Translations under genes and position numbers: made by a program | From: DATFVA01 sp963743325 | Lineage (GTDB): Bacteria > Bacteroidota > Ignavibacteria > Ignavibacteriales > Ignavibacteriaceae | DNA length: 64,000 nucleotides | Direction: 5' to 3' | Assembly (NCBI GenBank): GCA_963743325.1 | Contig: CAVUOZ010000004.1 | Location: 248,001-312,000 of the forward strand | Notes under the pieces: generated by a model | The model's database searches: none | What the model saw: only the letters and a program-made list of their open reading frames with translations | Told to the model about the DNA's origin: nothing | Shown: piece after piece, positions 45,701 to 54,890 of the stretch | Position numbering within the stretch: position 1 is the stretch's first letter | Layout: the number at the start of each line of letters is the position of its first letter

Positions 45701-47413
45701 TTATTTGAAATGAAAAACAAGTGAGTGAGTTTTAGGCTCAAAGGTTGGAGCGATTGTTAACTGAACATCATCTTCCAGTGTTTTGTAACCGGTTTTCTTT
45801 ACTGTTATTTTATACGTCCCGGGACCAAGATTCAAATCACCCGGAGTAGTTTTATCTGTACTGTTTCCGTTCAGATAAATCATTCCCCAAATCGGATCTC
45901 CGGTATTACTCAGAGATTGGATGTTTACCTGCTGCTGAAAGTAACAGGTGATCTGTTTGTTTTGATTGCTGTTAAGATCTACCGTGACTGATTTAGTACC
46001 GAATTGAGGATGAACAAATTTAACCGTGTGCTTTCCTGTTGAAAGATTATTTCTGAGCGGCTCTGCCGAGTTTGACAAAACTTTGTTTCCGTCAATGTAA
46101 ACATCAGCCGCCGGCACTGAATTCAATGTCAATGATGCTTTTTCAGAGACAGTTACCGGTACCATTTTAATATTGACTTCATTTTGTCCCGAATTCACCA
46201 TATATCCCGCATCAAGCCAATCCTGGTAACCTGCAAGTTTCAGCATTATGGAATATCGTGCAGTGGTTAAGGAATCCCTGGATAATGGAGTCTTTCCTTC
46301 AGATTTTCCATTTATATAAACAGATGCCCCGCCCGGATCTGAGTTAATTGTCAAACTTGCCGGGATTATTTTTTTTATATTTTCAATTTTTGTGGTACTG
46401 GTATCATCCTTAATTGTTTCCTCTTTTTTCCCTGTTGAAAAATAAATTGAAATAATCAGAATTATAATAATAATTGCAGCGCCGGATATATATATTTTCT
46501 TCCTGTCGGGTTTTGGTTTTATTTCTTCAGCCTGATCGTACCTTGTCATAATCCTTGTCTTCTCCCCTTCTCCGCCGGTATCTATTTTGATACCGGATAA
46601 GGCACTGAACATTTCCCCGGTTCCCTGGAATCTTTTCTCAGGATCCTTATCAATAGATCTCATTATTATTTTAACAAGTTCCTTTGGGATTAATGGATTG
46701 TATTTGACCGGAGAAGGAATTTTTCCTTCAACAATCTGTTTCTGTATTACAAACTCGGATTCATTTTTTTCAAAAGGTGTCCTGCCGGCAAGCATCTCGT
46801 ATAACGTCATTCCGATAGAATATATATCGCTTCTTTTATCAACATTTTTTAATCCTTTAACCTGTTCCGGAGACATATAGTACAATGTTCCTGCAGCCGC
46901 ATGTGTAACGGTATTTTGTGTGCCTTGCTCCAGTATTACTTTTGCCAACCCGAAATCCATTACCTTTACCGAGCCGTCTTCGCAAAGCAATACATTATTA
47001 GGTTTAATATCGCGATGAATTACCCCTACCTTATGTGCATGTCTGATCGCATTTATTATCTGGGTACCAATGGCTATGGTTTCATTGGCAGTAAAACGTC
47101 CCTTTTCCCTCAGCCATTCTGAAATAGTTTTGGCCTGAACATATTCCATTACCATAAAAAGCCCGTAACTGGTTTCACGCAGAGCATAGACTCCCACAAT
47201 ATTCTGATTTTCCAATTTTGCCAGGGCTTTAGCTTCTGTTTTAAATCGCTGAAGGAAACTCTCATCGCGCGCCAGGAAAGGATCTATCATTTTCAAAGCG
47301 ACAATTTTTTCAAGGTTCATATCCATCGCTTTGAAAACAACCCCCATTCCACCTCTCCCGACAACTTCGAGGATTTTATAATTGTCTATTATTTGACCGA
47401 TTAATTGATCCAT
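45701..47413 (-). CDS. Transmembrane Ser/Thr protein kinase with PEGA domains
   Basis: 570 residues. The Hanks-type kinase domain spans about 12-275: glycine loop GRGGMGVVFKAMD, Lys41, HRDIKPNN (Asp135 catalytic), DFGLAKV (Asp153) and MSPEQVKG. A basic juxtamembrane segment and a helix at 307-325 follow. The outside part (about 352-570) has three PEGA-type beta repeats (SLTINSDPGGASVYINGKSEG, SLTLNSVPAADVYIDGNKVL, then DPIWGMIYLNG). All residues for activity are present. Together with the PP2C and FHA genes directly upstream it forms a complete phosphorylation relay like PpkA/PppA/Fha of T6SS. It is 5 bases from the phosphatase gene. Confidence 0.9.
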   Translation of the reverse strand: MDQLIGQIIDNYKILEVVGRGGMGVVFKAMDMNLEKIVALKMIDPFLARDESFLQRFKTEAKALAKLENQNIVGVYALRETSYGLFMVMEYVQAKTISEWLREKGRFTANETIAIGTQIINAIRHAHKVGVIHRDIKPNNVLLCEDGSVKVMDFGLAKVILEQGTQNTVTHAAAGTLYYMSPEQVKGLKNVDKRSDIYSIGMTLYEMLAGRTPFEKNESEFVIQKQIVEGKIPSPVKYNPLIPKELVKIIMRSIDKDPEKRFQGTGEMFSALSGIKIDTGGEGEKTRIMTRYDQAEEIKPKPDRKKIYISGAAIIIIILIISIYFSTGKKEETIKDDTSTTKIENIKKIIPASLTINSDPGGASVYINGKSEGKTPLSRDSLTTARYSIMLKLAGYQDWLDAGYMVNSGQNEVNIKMVPVTVSEKASLTLNSVPAADVYIDGNKVLSNSAEPLRNNLSTGKHTVKFVHPQFGTKSVTVDLNSNQNKQITCYFQQQVNIQSLSNTGDPIWGMIYLNGNSTDKTTPGDLNLGPGTYKITVKKTGYKTLEDDVQLTIAPTFEPKTHSLVFHFK

Positions 47414-47418
47414 AGACT

Positions 47419-49296
47419 TTAGTCTAACCTCGTTTTTCCACTCAGTAAAATATTCTGAAACTTTACAGAGGAATTTTTATCAACATATAATCCGGCTTTA
47501 CCAAAAATCCCCCACACACTTTTATATGAACTTATCAGGCCGTTCTGATCATATATACTTATCAGGTTATCGGAATAGATTATTTTCATCTTCCTTTTAT
47601 CAGATTCCCCGGAGTCTTTTGGACGAATAACAAGCAGTTTTTCAATATCATTTCCTTTTATTCTTTGCAGTGTATAATTGCCCCCGTCACGGTATTTAAA
47701 AATATAATAATCAAGTTGAGAAACGTACCCGATAATTATGCCCAGGACAGAGTTAGGGTTATCTATTTCGGTGTTAACAGCAATCGTAACATCAAACAGA
47801 TCTTTATTATATATAATATATTTTTCGCCCAGGGTATTTGTGAAGCTTAAGTCGTCACTGTTTATTGAGAATTCACTTTTATTTATGCCGGGATAATTCC
47901 ATCCGGGTGAATCAAATTTTACAATTGTGATTCTTGAGTCGGATTCAGTACCGGTACCCTGAGAAGTTCCCATCATAGAGGAATCTGTTCCCCGTTGCTG
48001 GTAAACAAGCTGACTGGTACACAATCTGATCTGACTTTTGATTTTTTCATTATCCGGCTGGATTTCTTGAGCTTTTTTGTAAAATTTCAGTGCTTCTTCG
48101 AAGTTCTTCTCATTCATTAACCCGTCGGCCCTGGATGAATATGCGGAGGCAATTGCATTTACGCCTTTTAAGGCAGCCTGGTGCATTGGCTGTTCACTCA
48201 GTATAGTTTTATATATTGAAAAAGCACCCTCATAATCCCTTTCTTTTAATAAACGATCAGCCTTATCGAGAAGTTTTTTATCTGCATCATCAAGTTTAAT
48301 AGTTGGTTTGCCTTTATTCCCGTTTTCCGTAATCTGGATGCCGGTAGGATTAGATTCTGTTTCAACCGGGCTAAAAGTAAAAATTGAAAATTCATATTGA
48401 ATAAACAGTAAAACAATGATAATAAAAAAGGCAATGAGTACCCCCAGCCAGGCATTCCCCTTTTTTCTTCTGCCTCTCATCACCGGGCTTTTTACTTTTT
48501 TCTTCACCGGTTTAACAGGCTGAATTTTTACCGGTTCAGGATCAACCTTTATAATAAGAACAGTTACATTATCTTTTCCACCACGTTCATTTGCGAGGTC
48601 TACCAGAATATTACATGCATCTGAAGGAGTATTGTTTGAAACTATGTGTAATATTTCACTCTTGATAACTTTTGCCAATCCATCCGAGCACAGGATATAA
48701 CTTTGTCCTTTTTTAAGTTTTATGTCTTCAATTAAATCGATCCTTACATTTTCATCGACGCCCAATGCCCTTGCAAGTACAGATTTGGATGGATAATTTC
48801 TTGCTTCTTCAGGTGTGAGGATTCCCTCTCTTAACATCTCCTGGACTTTTGTATGATCGTTCGTTATTTGTTCTATATTATTATTTTCAATTTTATAAAT
48901 CCTTGAATCCCCGACATGTCCTATAATCCCTTTATCATCTTTAAGAACCAGTACCGAGCATGTTGTCCCCATTCTTCCGAATTCAGATTTATCACTTGAT
49001 TGATTAAATATTGCTGTATTAGCTTTTTCTATAGCTTCTTTAAGTGCCACTGATTCATCATATGGTGAGCTAAAATATTCACTGTTTACTACCTTTACAG
49101 CTATAGAACTTGCTTCTTTTCCTCCTTTATGCCCTCCCATCCCATCTGCGACGATGAATAACTGTCCCTTGGAAGAATAGAGATTCGCATTATCTTCAGG
49201 AAATTTTCCGAAACTGTCCTGGTTTTCAGTTCTGACAAGTCCTATGTCAGATTTAGCAGCAAAAACAATAGTAAATTTTTTAACAGGTGCAGGCAT
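47419..49296 (-). CDS. Transmembrane PP2C phosphatase with periplasmic TPR and LamG-like domains
   Basis: 625 residues. The PPM/PP2C domain covers about 8-252: SDIGLVRTENQDSF, the metal motif VADGMGGHKGGKE (Asp51), GHVGDSRIYKI, CSDGLAKVI, and GGKDNVTVLIIK. After a Lys/Arg linker there is one helix at 283-301, then TPR-like helices (about 345-415) and a C-terminal beta-rich domain (about 450-620) resembling LamG/DUF1080-type sandwiches. A phosphatase with an outward-facing sensor is less common than the usual soluble PppA. It should reverse the phosphorylation by the adjacent kinase. It is followed 5 bases later by the kinase gene. Confidence 0.9.
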   Translation of the reverse strand: MPAPVKKFTIVFAAKSDIGLVRTENQDSFGKFPEDNANLYSSKGQLFIVADGMGGHKGGKEASSIAVKVVNSEYFSSPYDESVALKEAIEKANTAIFNQSSDKSEFGRMGTTCSVLVLKDDKGIIGHVGDSRIYKIENNNIEQITNDHTKVQEMLREGILTPEEARNYPSKSVLARALGVDENVRIDLIEDIKLKKGQSYILCSDGLAKVIKSEILHIVSNNTPSDACNILVDLANERGGKDNVTVLIIKVDPEPVKIQPVKPVKKKVKSPVMRGRRKKGNAWLGVLIAFFIIIVLLFIQYEFSIFTFSPVETESNPTGIQITENGNKGKPTIKLDDADKKLLDKADRLLKERDYEGAFSIYKTILSEQPMHQAALKGVNAIASAYSSRADGLMNEKNFEEALKFYKKAQEIQPDNEKIKSQIRLCTSQLVYQQRGTDSSMMGTSQGTGTESDSRITIVKFDSPGWNYPGINKSEFSINSDDLSFTNTLGEKYIIYNKDLFDVTIAVNTEIDNPNSVLGIIIGYVSQLDYYIFKYRDGGNYTLQRIKGNDIEKLLVIRPKDSGESDKRKMKIIYSDNLISIYDQNGLISSYKSVWGIFGKAGLYVDKNSSVKFQNILLSGKTRLD

Positions 49297-49324
49297 ATTT
49301 TCTTATTAAAAGAATAAGTGAAAA

Positions 49325-50812
49325 TTAATTCTTTAAAGTCTGCAGTGCATCCTTTAAAGGGTTGTCAAAGTTAAATCCGAATAACGCAGGATTTTCTCCA
49401 ATTACAGCCGCTGAAAATATATAAAAAACATAATTATAAGTCTCATCAGGAATTTTATCCCGGTATTGAGAAAGAAGATTCCAGAAGTTTCTATCCTTCG
49501 GATTGGCTGGTATTCTTCTGATAAGACCAATTATATTGTATTCACCCCAGTTATATGAAGCCATCACAAGCAAACCGGAAGCCTGCGCATCTGTATTATA
49601 GATATCCTTTATATATCTCGAAGCGGCGCTTGTAGCCTTCGGGAAATTATATCTGTCATCACCGGGATCATAAACATTCTGATCGACTAGAGGGCCTATG
49701 TTTAATCCGTATTTCTTCGCTGTTGCAGGGATAAACTGCCAGATTCCTTTTGCATAACCATATCTTGTCTGCGGTCCCACAATCTGCTCACGAAAATCAC
49801 TTTCCTGGAGTGCAAGATAAAAGAACTGTGGAGGTAAATCCTGACGTGCAAGGTAATTCACAACAACCTGTGCATAACCGTTCTGCTTTGCACGATCGAG
49901 TGCCTTCTGAAGCCTGTCGCTTGATCTCCATTTTTGGATATAACTTTTAACTTCATTAATGAAATCTCTTGGCATCGTCAGTTCACACTCCCCGAAACTG
50001 CGTGCAGTCTTAATTATTAATTTATCATCTGCAGCAAGATCATAGGTTCCAAGCTGATCGACAAGATTGTCGTAATTTTTTTGAAGTTCATGCCTGCGTT
50101 CGTCAAACTTTTCAAGAGCTTTAATTATCCTGGGATCTCCTGATTGAGCCAGTTCCTGTTTCAATGTCTCGATTTCAAGCTCAAGTGATTTCATATCATA
50201 GAAAATACTTTCCGCGAGGGCTTTTTGCTTATTTTCTTTAATATTCTGATAAATCGAATAAGCTGCTGCGGCTATCGCTAAAACCCCTATAATAATTATA
50301 ATTTTAATGTATTTAGAAGTATGTTTTTTCTTAACAACTTTAAATGCCTCGCGCATGAGCCGGGTATGCTCTCCCACCTGGTCATTTGCTTTCGATTCAT
50401 CAAAGTAATGCTGAATATAACTCGTTACGGATGCATCTTTGGTAGTCTCAACCTTTACCTCATGGGTCTCGGGTTTTTTTTCAAAAGTAAAAAGAAGTAT
50501 AGGCCCGTCATTTCCGAGTTCAAGAGTTGTTGTGGTTGTTAGTTCAACATTATCAATTTTCTTCCCGTTAAGGTAAGTACCGTTACTGCTGTGCTTATCC
50601 GATATCCACCATTTTTCACCATCGAAGATTACCTCAATGTGAACACGGCTTACAACTCCCTGATCAATTTGAATTGAGCATTCTGCAGACCTTCCGACTG
50701 TAAAAGTTTTATCAAAGTAAAATTCCTTTTTAGCTGAATTACCCCGTTCAATTTTGACTTTTATGATTTTACCTGTTACAGATTTGTTTTCACTTAGCTG
50801 AGTGCTGTTCAT
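49325..50812 (-). CDS. FHA domain-lytic transglycosylase fusion, membrane-anchored
   Basis: 495 residues. Residues about 20-110 are an FHA domain (FTVGRSAECSIQID, VSRVHIEV, SSNGTYLNG), which binds phosphothreonine in the cytoplasm. A helix spans 169-188, then a coiled coil (200-255). Residues 315-470 are an SLT-type transglycosylase with catalytic Glu337 (YLALQESDFRE) and YGYAKGIWQFIPATAKKYGL. The topology places the peptidoglycan-cutting domain in the periplasm. This links phosphothreonine recognition directly to cell-wall opening. It lies between the DUF1795 gene and the PP2C gene in one transcription unit. Confidence 0.9.
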   Translation of the reverse strand: MNSTQLSENKSVTGKIIKVKIERGNSAKKEFYFDKTFTVGRSAECSIQIDQGVVSRVHIEVIFDGEKWWISDKHSSNGTYLNGKKIDNVELTTTTTLELGNDGPILLFTFEKKPETHEVKVETTKDASVTSYIQHYFDESKANDQVGEHTRLMREAFKVVKKKHTSKYIKIIIIIGVLAIAAAAYSIYQNIKENKQKALAESIFYDMKSLELEIETLKQELAQSGDPRIIKALEKFDERRHELQKNYDNLVDQLGTYDLAADDKLIIKTARSFGECELTMPRDFINEVKSYIQKWRSSDRLQKALDRAKQNGYAQVVVNYLARQDLPPQFFYLALQESDFREQIVGPQTRYGYAKGIWQFIPATAKKYGLNIGPLVDQNVYDPGDDRYNFPKATSAASRYIKDIYNTDAQASGLLVMASYNWGEYNIIGLIRRIPANPKDRNFWNLLSQYRDKIPDETYNYVFYIFSAAVIGENPALFGFNFDNPLKDALQTLKN

Positions 50813-50826
50813 TGTACCGGGAAATT

Positions 50827-51411
50827 CTATTTTGGAGTACTACCAGGGTTAAAACTGAGCATCATTCTTACAATAGATGGACCTATTGTTTGTCTTGTCT
50901 TTTTTGTAAAAGACGCTGTTAGTTTGTAAGCTATATTATCAATTAACAAATATATCTGATGCTGATAAATTCTGAAATCATCAAGGGGATACCAGCTAAA
51001 TATTGCCTCGTAAGCCTCTGTACCGTTTGTGAGTTTGGTTTCTCCTCTTTTCAGCAGGGTGCAGCCCTTCAGCTCTTCCTCAAGAGTTTTTATCTGCCAA
51101 TCCGCATAATCTATCAGAGAATCATAAGCATTCTCGTGATCAACATTTATTATTACATTATGCTGAATGCCATCGGTTACGGGGCCTGTGATTGAGTATA
51201 TGGTCTTATCAGTCCACTCCTCAAGCTGATTAACAGTGAACCCGTTTCCCTGGAAAATAACGGTCTTATCTTTCTCTGCAGGAGGTTGTACAGGTTTTTG
51301 ACCCGGCGGTTTTTGCTGAACCGGTGCGGCTGCAGTGTCCTGTGATTTTTCTTCTTTCTTTTCTTCAGCAGGCTGATTCTGAAACTGCCGGTAGTAATCT
51401 GGTATTTTCAT
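50827..51411 (-). CDS. DUF1795/DcrB-like protein, possible Eag-type T6SS chaperone
   Basis: 194 residues with no signal peptide. The first 50 residues are rich in Pro, Gln, Lys and Glu and probably disordered. From about residue 50 the pattern WTDKTIYSITGPVTDGIQHN, then YADWQIKTLEEELKGCTLL, LTNGTEAYEAIFSW and a closing RMMLSFNPG matches DUF1795/DcrB-like proteins. In T6SS clusters such proteins (Eag family) hold the membrane helices of effectors before export. The closest upstream gene encodes a protein with several membrane helices (51760-53958), a plausible client. It is 14 bases from the FHA gene. Confidence 0.75.
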   Translation of the reverse strand: MKIPDYYRQFQNQPAEEKKEEKSQDTAAAPVQQKPPGQKPVQPPAEKDKTVIFQGNGFTVNQLEEWTDKTIYSITGPVTDGIQHNVIINVDHENAYDSLIDYADWQIKTLEEELKGCTLLKRGETKLTNGTEAYEAIFSWYPLDDFRIYQHQIYLLIDNIAYKLTASFTKKTRQTIGPSIVRMMLSFNPGSTPK

Positions 51412-51759
51412 AAAAACAAATACTTGTTGGTATCATTATTTTATTTTAAAAATAATTATAAGAGTTTAACCTCTTTAATTTTATGTGTAGAACCGGAATG
51501 CTAATTCAACTTATATCAGATTCGTATCCTAACATTTCAAACAGTAGATGAATCTATCATCCTACAAATAATTCATCTTAATCACTTTTATTTCCCTGAA
51601 ATAAAATTTTCATAACCCTCATTCATTATTCGTTAAAAATATTTTTTCTAATATTATTGTAAATAATTTGAACACAAAATTTTCCTTTTAACACAATTCA
51701 TATTTGAATTTTGAAACTGCAAATAAAAATCTGTTATTTATAACTTTTTCTGATTATTA
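51412..51759 (-). promoter_or_regulatory. Very AT-rich gap, probable promoter of the signalling genes
   Basis: These 348 bases contain no plausible gene. They separate the putative effector genes (53958 down to 51760) from the chaperone, FHA, PP2C and kinase genes. The leftward promoter for the latter is expected here. A clear terminator for the upstream gene was not found. Confidence 0.4.
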
Positions 51760-53958
51760 TTAACTAATTCCTTGGCTTCTTAAATAGGCATCAGTTCCTA
51801 CTCGTACATCACTCATCCTATATGTATTGACTGGTTCCGGATTAATGTTGTTAAATAATTTGGCAACTACCTCAAGTGTATAAGTACCATTTGGTGGTGG
51901 TGGTGCAATTCTAATACTGTAATTACTTGTATTACTATTTATTCTATTACTTTGTCGTGACCAAGTTCCGCCATCATCCTGAGACCATAAAATCTGACAA
52001 GTGTAACCTATCGCCTCTGTTGTGCCAATTGTAATATTAACTTGACCATTATTTGTATACTTCAAGTAGCCGTCCCTTAAATACACAATGTAATTATCGT
52101 CAAAAGTTAAAGTTCTTATTAATGCTTGAATTGCCGGGAAATTCAGCGGATCAATCTGAGCTCTTATTTCCATTGAGCCGTCTCCATCCGGATCGAGTTG
52201 ACCATAAATTGCATAATTAGCATCCTGAGTACGTATATTTGTTCCGCTTTCTTCATCATCCCAAAGTTCCCAAAATCTATTTATTGTCAGCTGTCTTGTT
52301 CTTCTTCTATCATAATTCCAGAAAGCATATTTTTGAATATTTGCTTTCCCGTGATAGCTGTTCGAAGTCGGATCTATGATTTTAGTTCCAAGTGATCTTC
52401 CATTTTTGTTCAACTTAAGATAAATTGGATAAGCATCATCTAATGCTCGACTTTCGATTACTAATCTTTTATCGGGATCATCTCCTTCAAGATATAGAGA
52501 CATCTCAAAAACTGACAATTCAAAAAACTTGTCAATAGTATCATTTAATCTAATTATATGATCAACTCCATAGTGAGTGTCTTCAATAAAAGCAATAAAT
52601 GGAGGATCCGTAAAAATATATATTAAGGCAAGTATAATTATTCCAACAACAATGCATACTGAACTAATCGCAGTTGCGGCTGCAGCTGTAGCGGCAGAAA
52701 GCCCCATAACTTCTGCACTTCCAACAATTATTTGGGCGAAGATACCAACAAAGACAGCCGCCGCACCTATTAAATTTAATGCACCTAACAGAGGTTCTTT
52801 ACCTTCAAAATTTTCAACAGCATCAATGAGATTAACAACAAGTCCAAAAGTCGCCCCATAAAATCCGAAAATCATATTGAAGCGTGATTCACCACTAATT
52901 ACTAATTCCCCAACATCTTTACCAAAATTTAGCACAGTGGAAACAAAGGCAATTCTATCTTTAGCACTTGCGGCTTTAAAGTCTGAAGCAATTTTATAAG
53001 TGGCCAAAGTAAATGCCAATACTTTTAATATAGTACTTATACCGTCAAACTTTTCAAGTTCTTCTCCTAACTCAGCTCTTTCCAAATCAACATCTGATCT
53101 TAATAGACTGTTACGAAGAGCTCCTAAATCTTCTGAGTTTTGGACGAGATGATTAAATTTCCTTGAGGTTGCTACAGCATTCCTTGTTAAAAAACCATTT
53201 AATGCTTGAAAATTAATCCCAGTTTTTTGCGATAGGAACCTTAATTTAGATTGAATACGACTATTATTTATAACTGCATTTACATCTCTAAAATTATTTC
53301 TTGAAATAGTATTTACTACTTCATCCATCAATGCCGGACTAATGTTTTTTATAAAATCACACATCTCATCAGAAAGAGAACTTGCATTTTCCATAAATCC
53401 GAAGACGGTTTCAATTGCATCTAATGAATTCAGAGTATCTTGACTCCACAAAGTTGATAAATATTCTATTCCCCTTTCAGATTTTGCTAGATCTTTTAAG
53501 GTATTATTAACAACCAGTTCTATTGAAATCACATTATTTGAAGATTGGTTGTGATAATTTGCAAGATGTGTTTGAACAGATCTCGAGTTGAAATAATCAA
53601 TAAGAGCTCTCGCTTTTTCTTCTACTGAATTTCGATTTTGTCTAATATTTGCTTCAATGGTTTCGATATCAGATTTTAGTCTAGTATCCGAATAACTACT
53701 TGCACGATCATCATTATTGGGTTTTCTAAATGCTTCCCATACATCAGAATCATCAGGTTCTATTTTCTCAGCTAAATTTTTTAAGAATTTTGCAATAGAT
53801 AACTTTTCATTATTCTCCCTTATATATGCGTCTCTTTGTGTTAAAGCAGTGTCGTATTCCTGCTTTAATTCGGTCAATCTTCTTACAGGACAAGCTGCTT
53901 GAGAACAGTTGTCAACTATCGTCATTCTTTGTCCGGAATTTACACTATGATGACACAT
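51760..53958 (-). CDS. Orphan 732-aa protein with membrane-helix cluster, candidate T6SS effector
   Basis: No family recognised. Residues 1-320 are mainly helical, with coiled-coil-like segments (LTELKQEYDTALTQRDAYI, RSDVDLERAELGEELEKF). Residues about 335-455 contain three to four hydrophobic, Ala/Gly-rich helices (LNLIGAAAVFVGIFAQIIVG, SVCIVVGIIILALIYIF). The rest (470-732) is beta-rich with Asp/Asn-rich strands (QLDPDGDGSMEIRAQIDP). There is no signal peptide. This helical head plus a membrane cluster resembles pore-forming T6SS toxins in outline. Neighbours are a PAAR-like tip-domain protein and an Eag-like chaperone. Its start is uncertain: Met1 at 53958 or Met12 at 53925. Codon use appears more AT-rich than neighbouring genes. 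Confidence 0.6.
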   Translation of the reverse strand: MCHHSVNSGQRMTIVDNCSQAACPVRRLTELKQEYDTALTQRDAYIRENNEKLSIAKFLKNLAEKIEPDDSDVWEAFRKPNNDDRASSYSDTRLKSDIETIEANIRQNRNSVEEKARALIDYFNSRSVQTHLANYHNQSSNNVISIELVVNNTLKDLAKSERGIEYLSTLWSQDTLNSLDAIETVFGFMENASSLSDEMCDFIKNISPALMDEVVNTISRNNFRDVNAVINNSRIQSKLRFLSQKTGINFQALNGFLTRNAVATSRKFNHLVQNSEDLGALRNSLLRSDVDLERAELGEELEKFDGISTILKVLAFTLATYKIASDFKAASAKDRIAFVSTVLNFGKDVGELVISGESRFNMIFGFYGATFGLVVNLIDAVENFEGKEPLLGALNLIGAAAVFVGIFAQIIVGSAEVMGLSAATAAAATAISSVCIVVGIIILALIYIFTDPPFIAFIEDTHYGVDHIIRLNDTIDKFFELSVFEMSLYLEGDDPDKRLVIESRALDDAYPIYLKLNKNGRSLGTKIIDPTSNSYHGKANIQKYAFWNYDRRRTRQLTINRFWELWDDEESGTNIRTQDANYAIYGQLDPDGDGSMEIRAQIDPLNFPAIQALIRTLTFDDNYIVYLRDGYLKYTNNGQVNITIGTTEAIGYTCQILWSQDDGGTWSRQSNRINSNTSNYSIRIAPPPPNGTYTLEVVAKLFNNINPEPVNTYRMSDVRVGTDAYLRSQGIS

Positions 53959-53964
53959 ATCAGA

Positions 53965-54804
53965 CTAATCGGTTGATTTGATAATAAATTTACCTGGTGA
54001 AATATCTGTAATCTTAATAATACCATTATCATCAGTTTTCTTTTGCTGAATTGTTCCGTCCGGGAATTCAATTTTAGCCTTGATTCCTGCACGTGGCCGT
54101 TTCTTAGCATCGAGGAATTCAATTTCCACAAAATCCTTAAACTTCAATAACCCGGAATCTGCAGATACTCCTCCAAGACTTACACGAAAAAAATATTCGG
54201 GGTTTTTATACCCGTTCTCAGCTTCTTCATCAGTCGGGATATCATCAGTGTCTTCGACATACTGGAATTCCCATTCAGTCTTTATCTTCTGACTTTTAAT
54301 AAGAGCCGGAAAGGAAGTCACAAGATCGTGTGCGCCGTCGTCATCGTGCTCATAAATTTCCACTTTTGCTTCAGCCCCGTCATAACAACCTTTAACATCG
54401 GCAGTAAGTTTTAAAATGTCACCGCGTTTTGCCTCATCCTTATCCCATTTAACATTTGTAATTTTTACCGGGGGAAGAAGAATAATTGTATTTGATTTTT
54501 TCTCAAGTCCATGTTTTGAAAGCTTTACTGTGGCTGTTAATTCATCTTTAAGGTTATCCGGTATTTCAATGTTTTTCCAGAATCTGTTTCCTGTAATTTT
54601 ACCCTTTACAGTCCCGCCGGATTTTCCTGTTTTATCTTTAATCTCAATTTTTATATCTGAGTTATTGCCGACGAATTTTGTAAATACATCGATCCCTGCT
54701 TGCCCGCCGGCAACAGCGACATTCTGTGTCCACATAATCTGCTCGATAGTAGAAGTAAGCTTAATCTCTTTTATTTTATCTGTTGATCCTGATATTTTGG
54801 TCAT
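53965..54804 (-). CDS. Stand-alone paralogue of the PAAR protein's C-terminal domain
   Basis: 279 residues without signal peptide. Residues about 115-279 repeat the layout of the 60088-61170 PAAR protein C-terminal part: YKNPEYFFRVSLG against YSCPQYYFTVLCN, SGLLKFKDFVEIEF against SGMLYIEDFIEIEL, PDGTIQQKKTDDNGIIKI against PDGKIIQDKLDSNGYKKI. The N-terminal 110 residues form another beta-sandwich-like part (KIEIKDKTGKSGGTVKGKI). The last domain resembles a carboxypeptidase-regulatory-like fold. It lies directly before the 732-aa protein (6-base gap). It could be an adaptor that attaches the neighbouring effector to the tip. Confidence 0.65.
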   Translation of the reverse strand: MTKISGSTDKIKEIKLTSTIEQIMWTQNVAVAGGQAGIDVFTKFVGNNSDIKIEIKDKTGKSGGTVKGKITGNRFWKNIEIPDNLKDELTATVKLSKHGLEKKSNTIILLPPVKITNVKWDKDEAKRGDILKLTADVKGCYDGAEAKVEIYEHDDDGAHDLVTSFPALIKSQKIKTEWEFQYVEDTDDIPTDEEAENGYKNPEYFFRVSLGGVSADSGLLKFKDFVEIEFLDAKKRPRAGIKAKIEFPDGTIQQKKTDDNGIIKITDISPGKFIIKSTD

Positions 54805-54890
54805 TATTCTCTATTGGAGTTATTGGAAAGAACCGATTTTATTTTCCTATTATAATTAAAGTCGATGCATTAAAAATTCATTATGACAAT

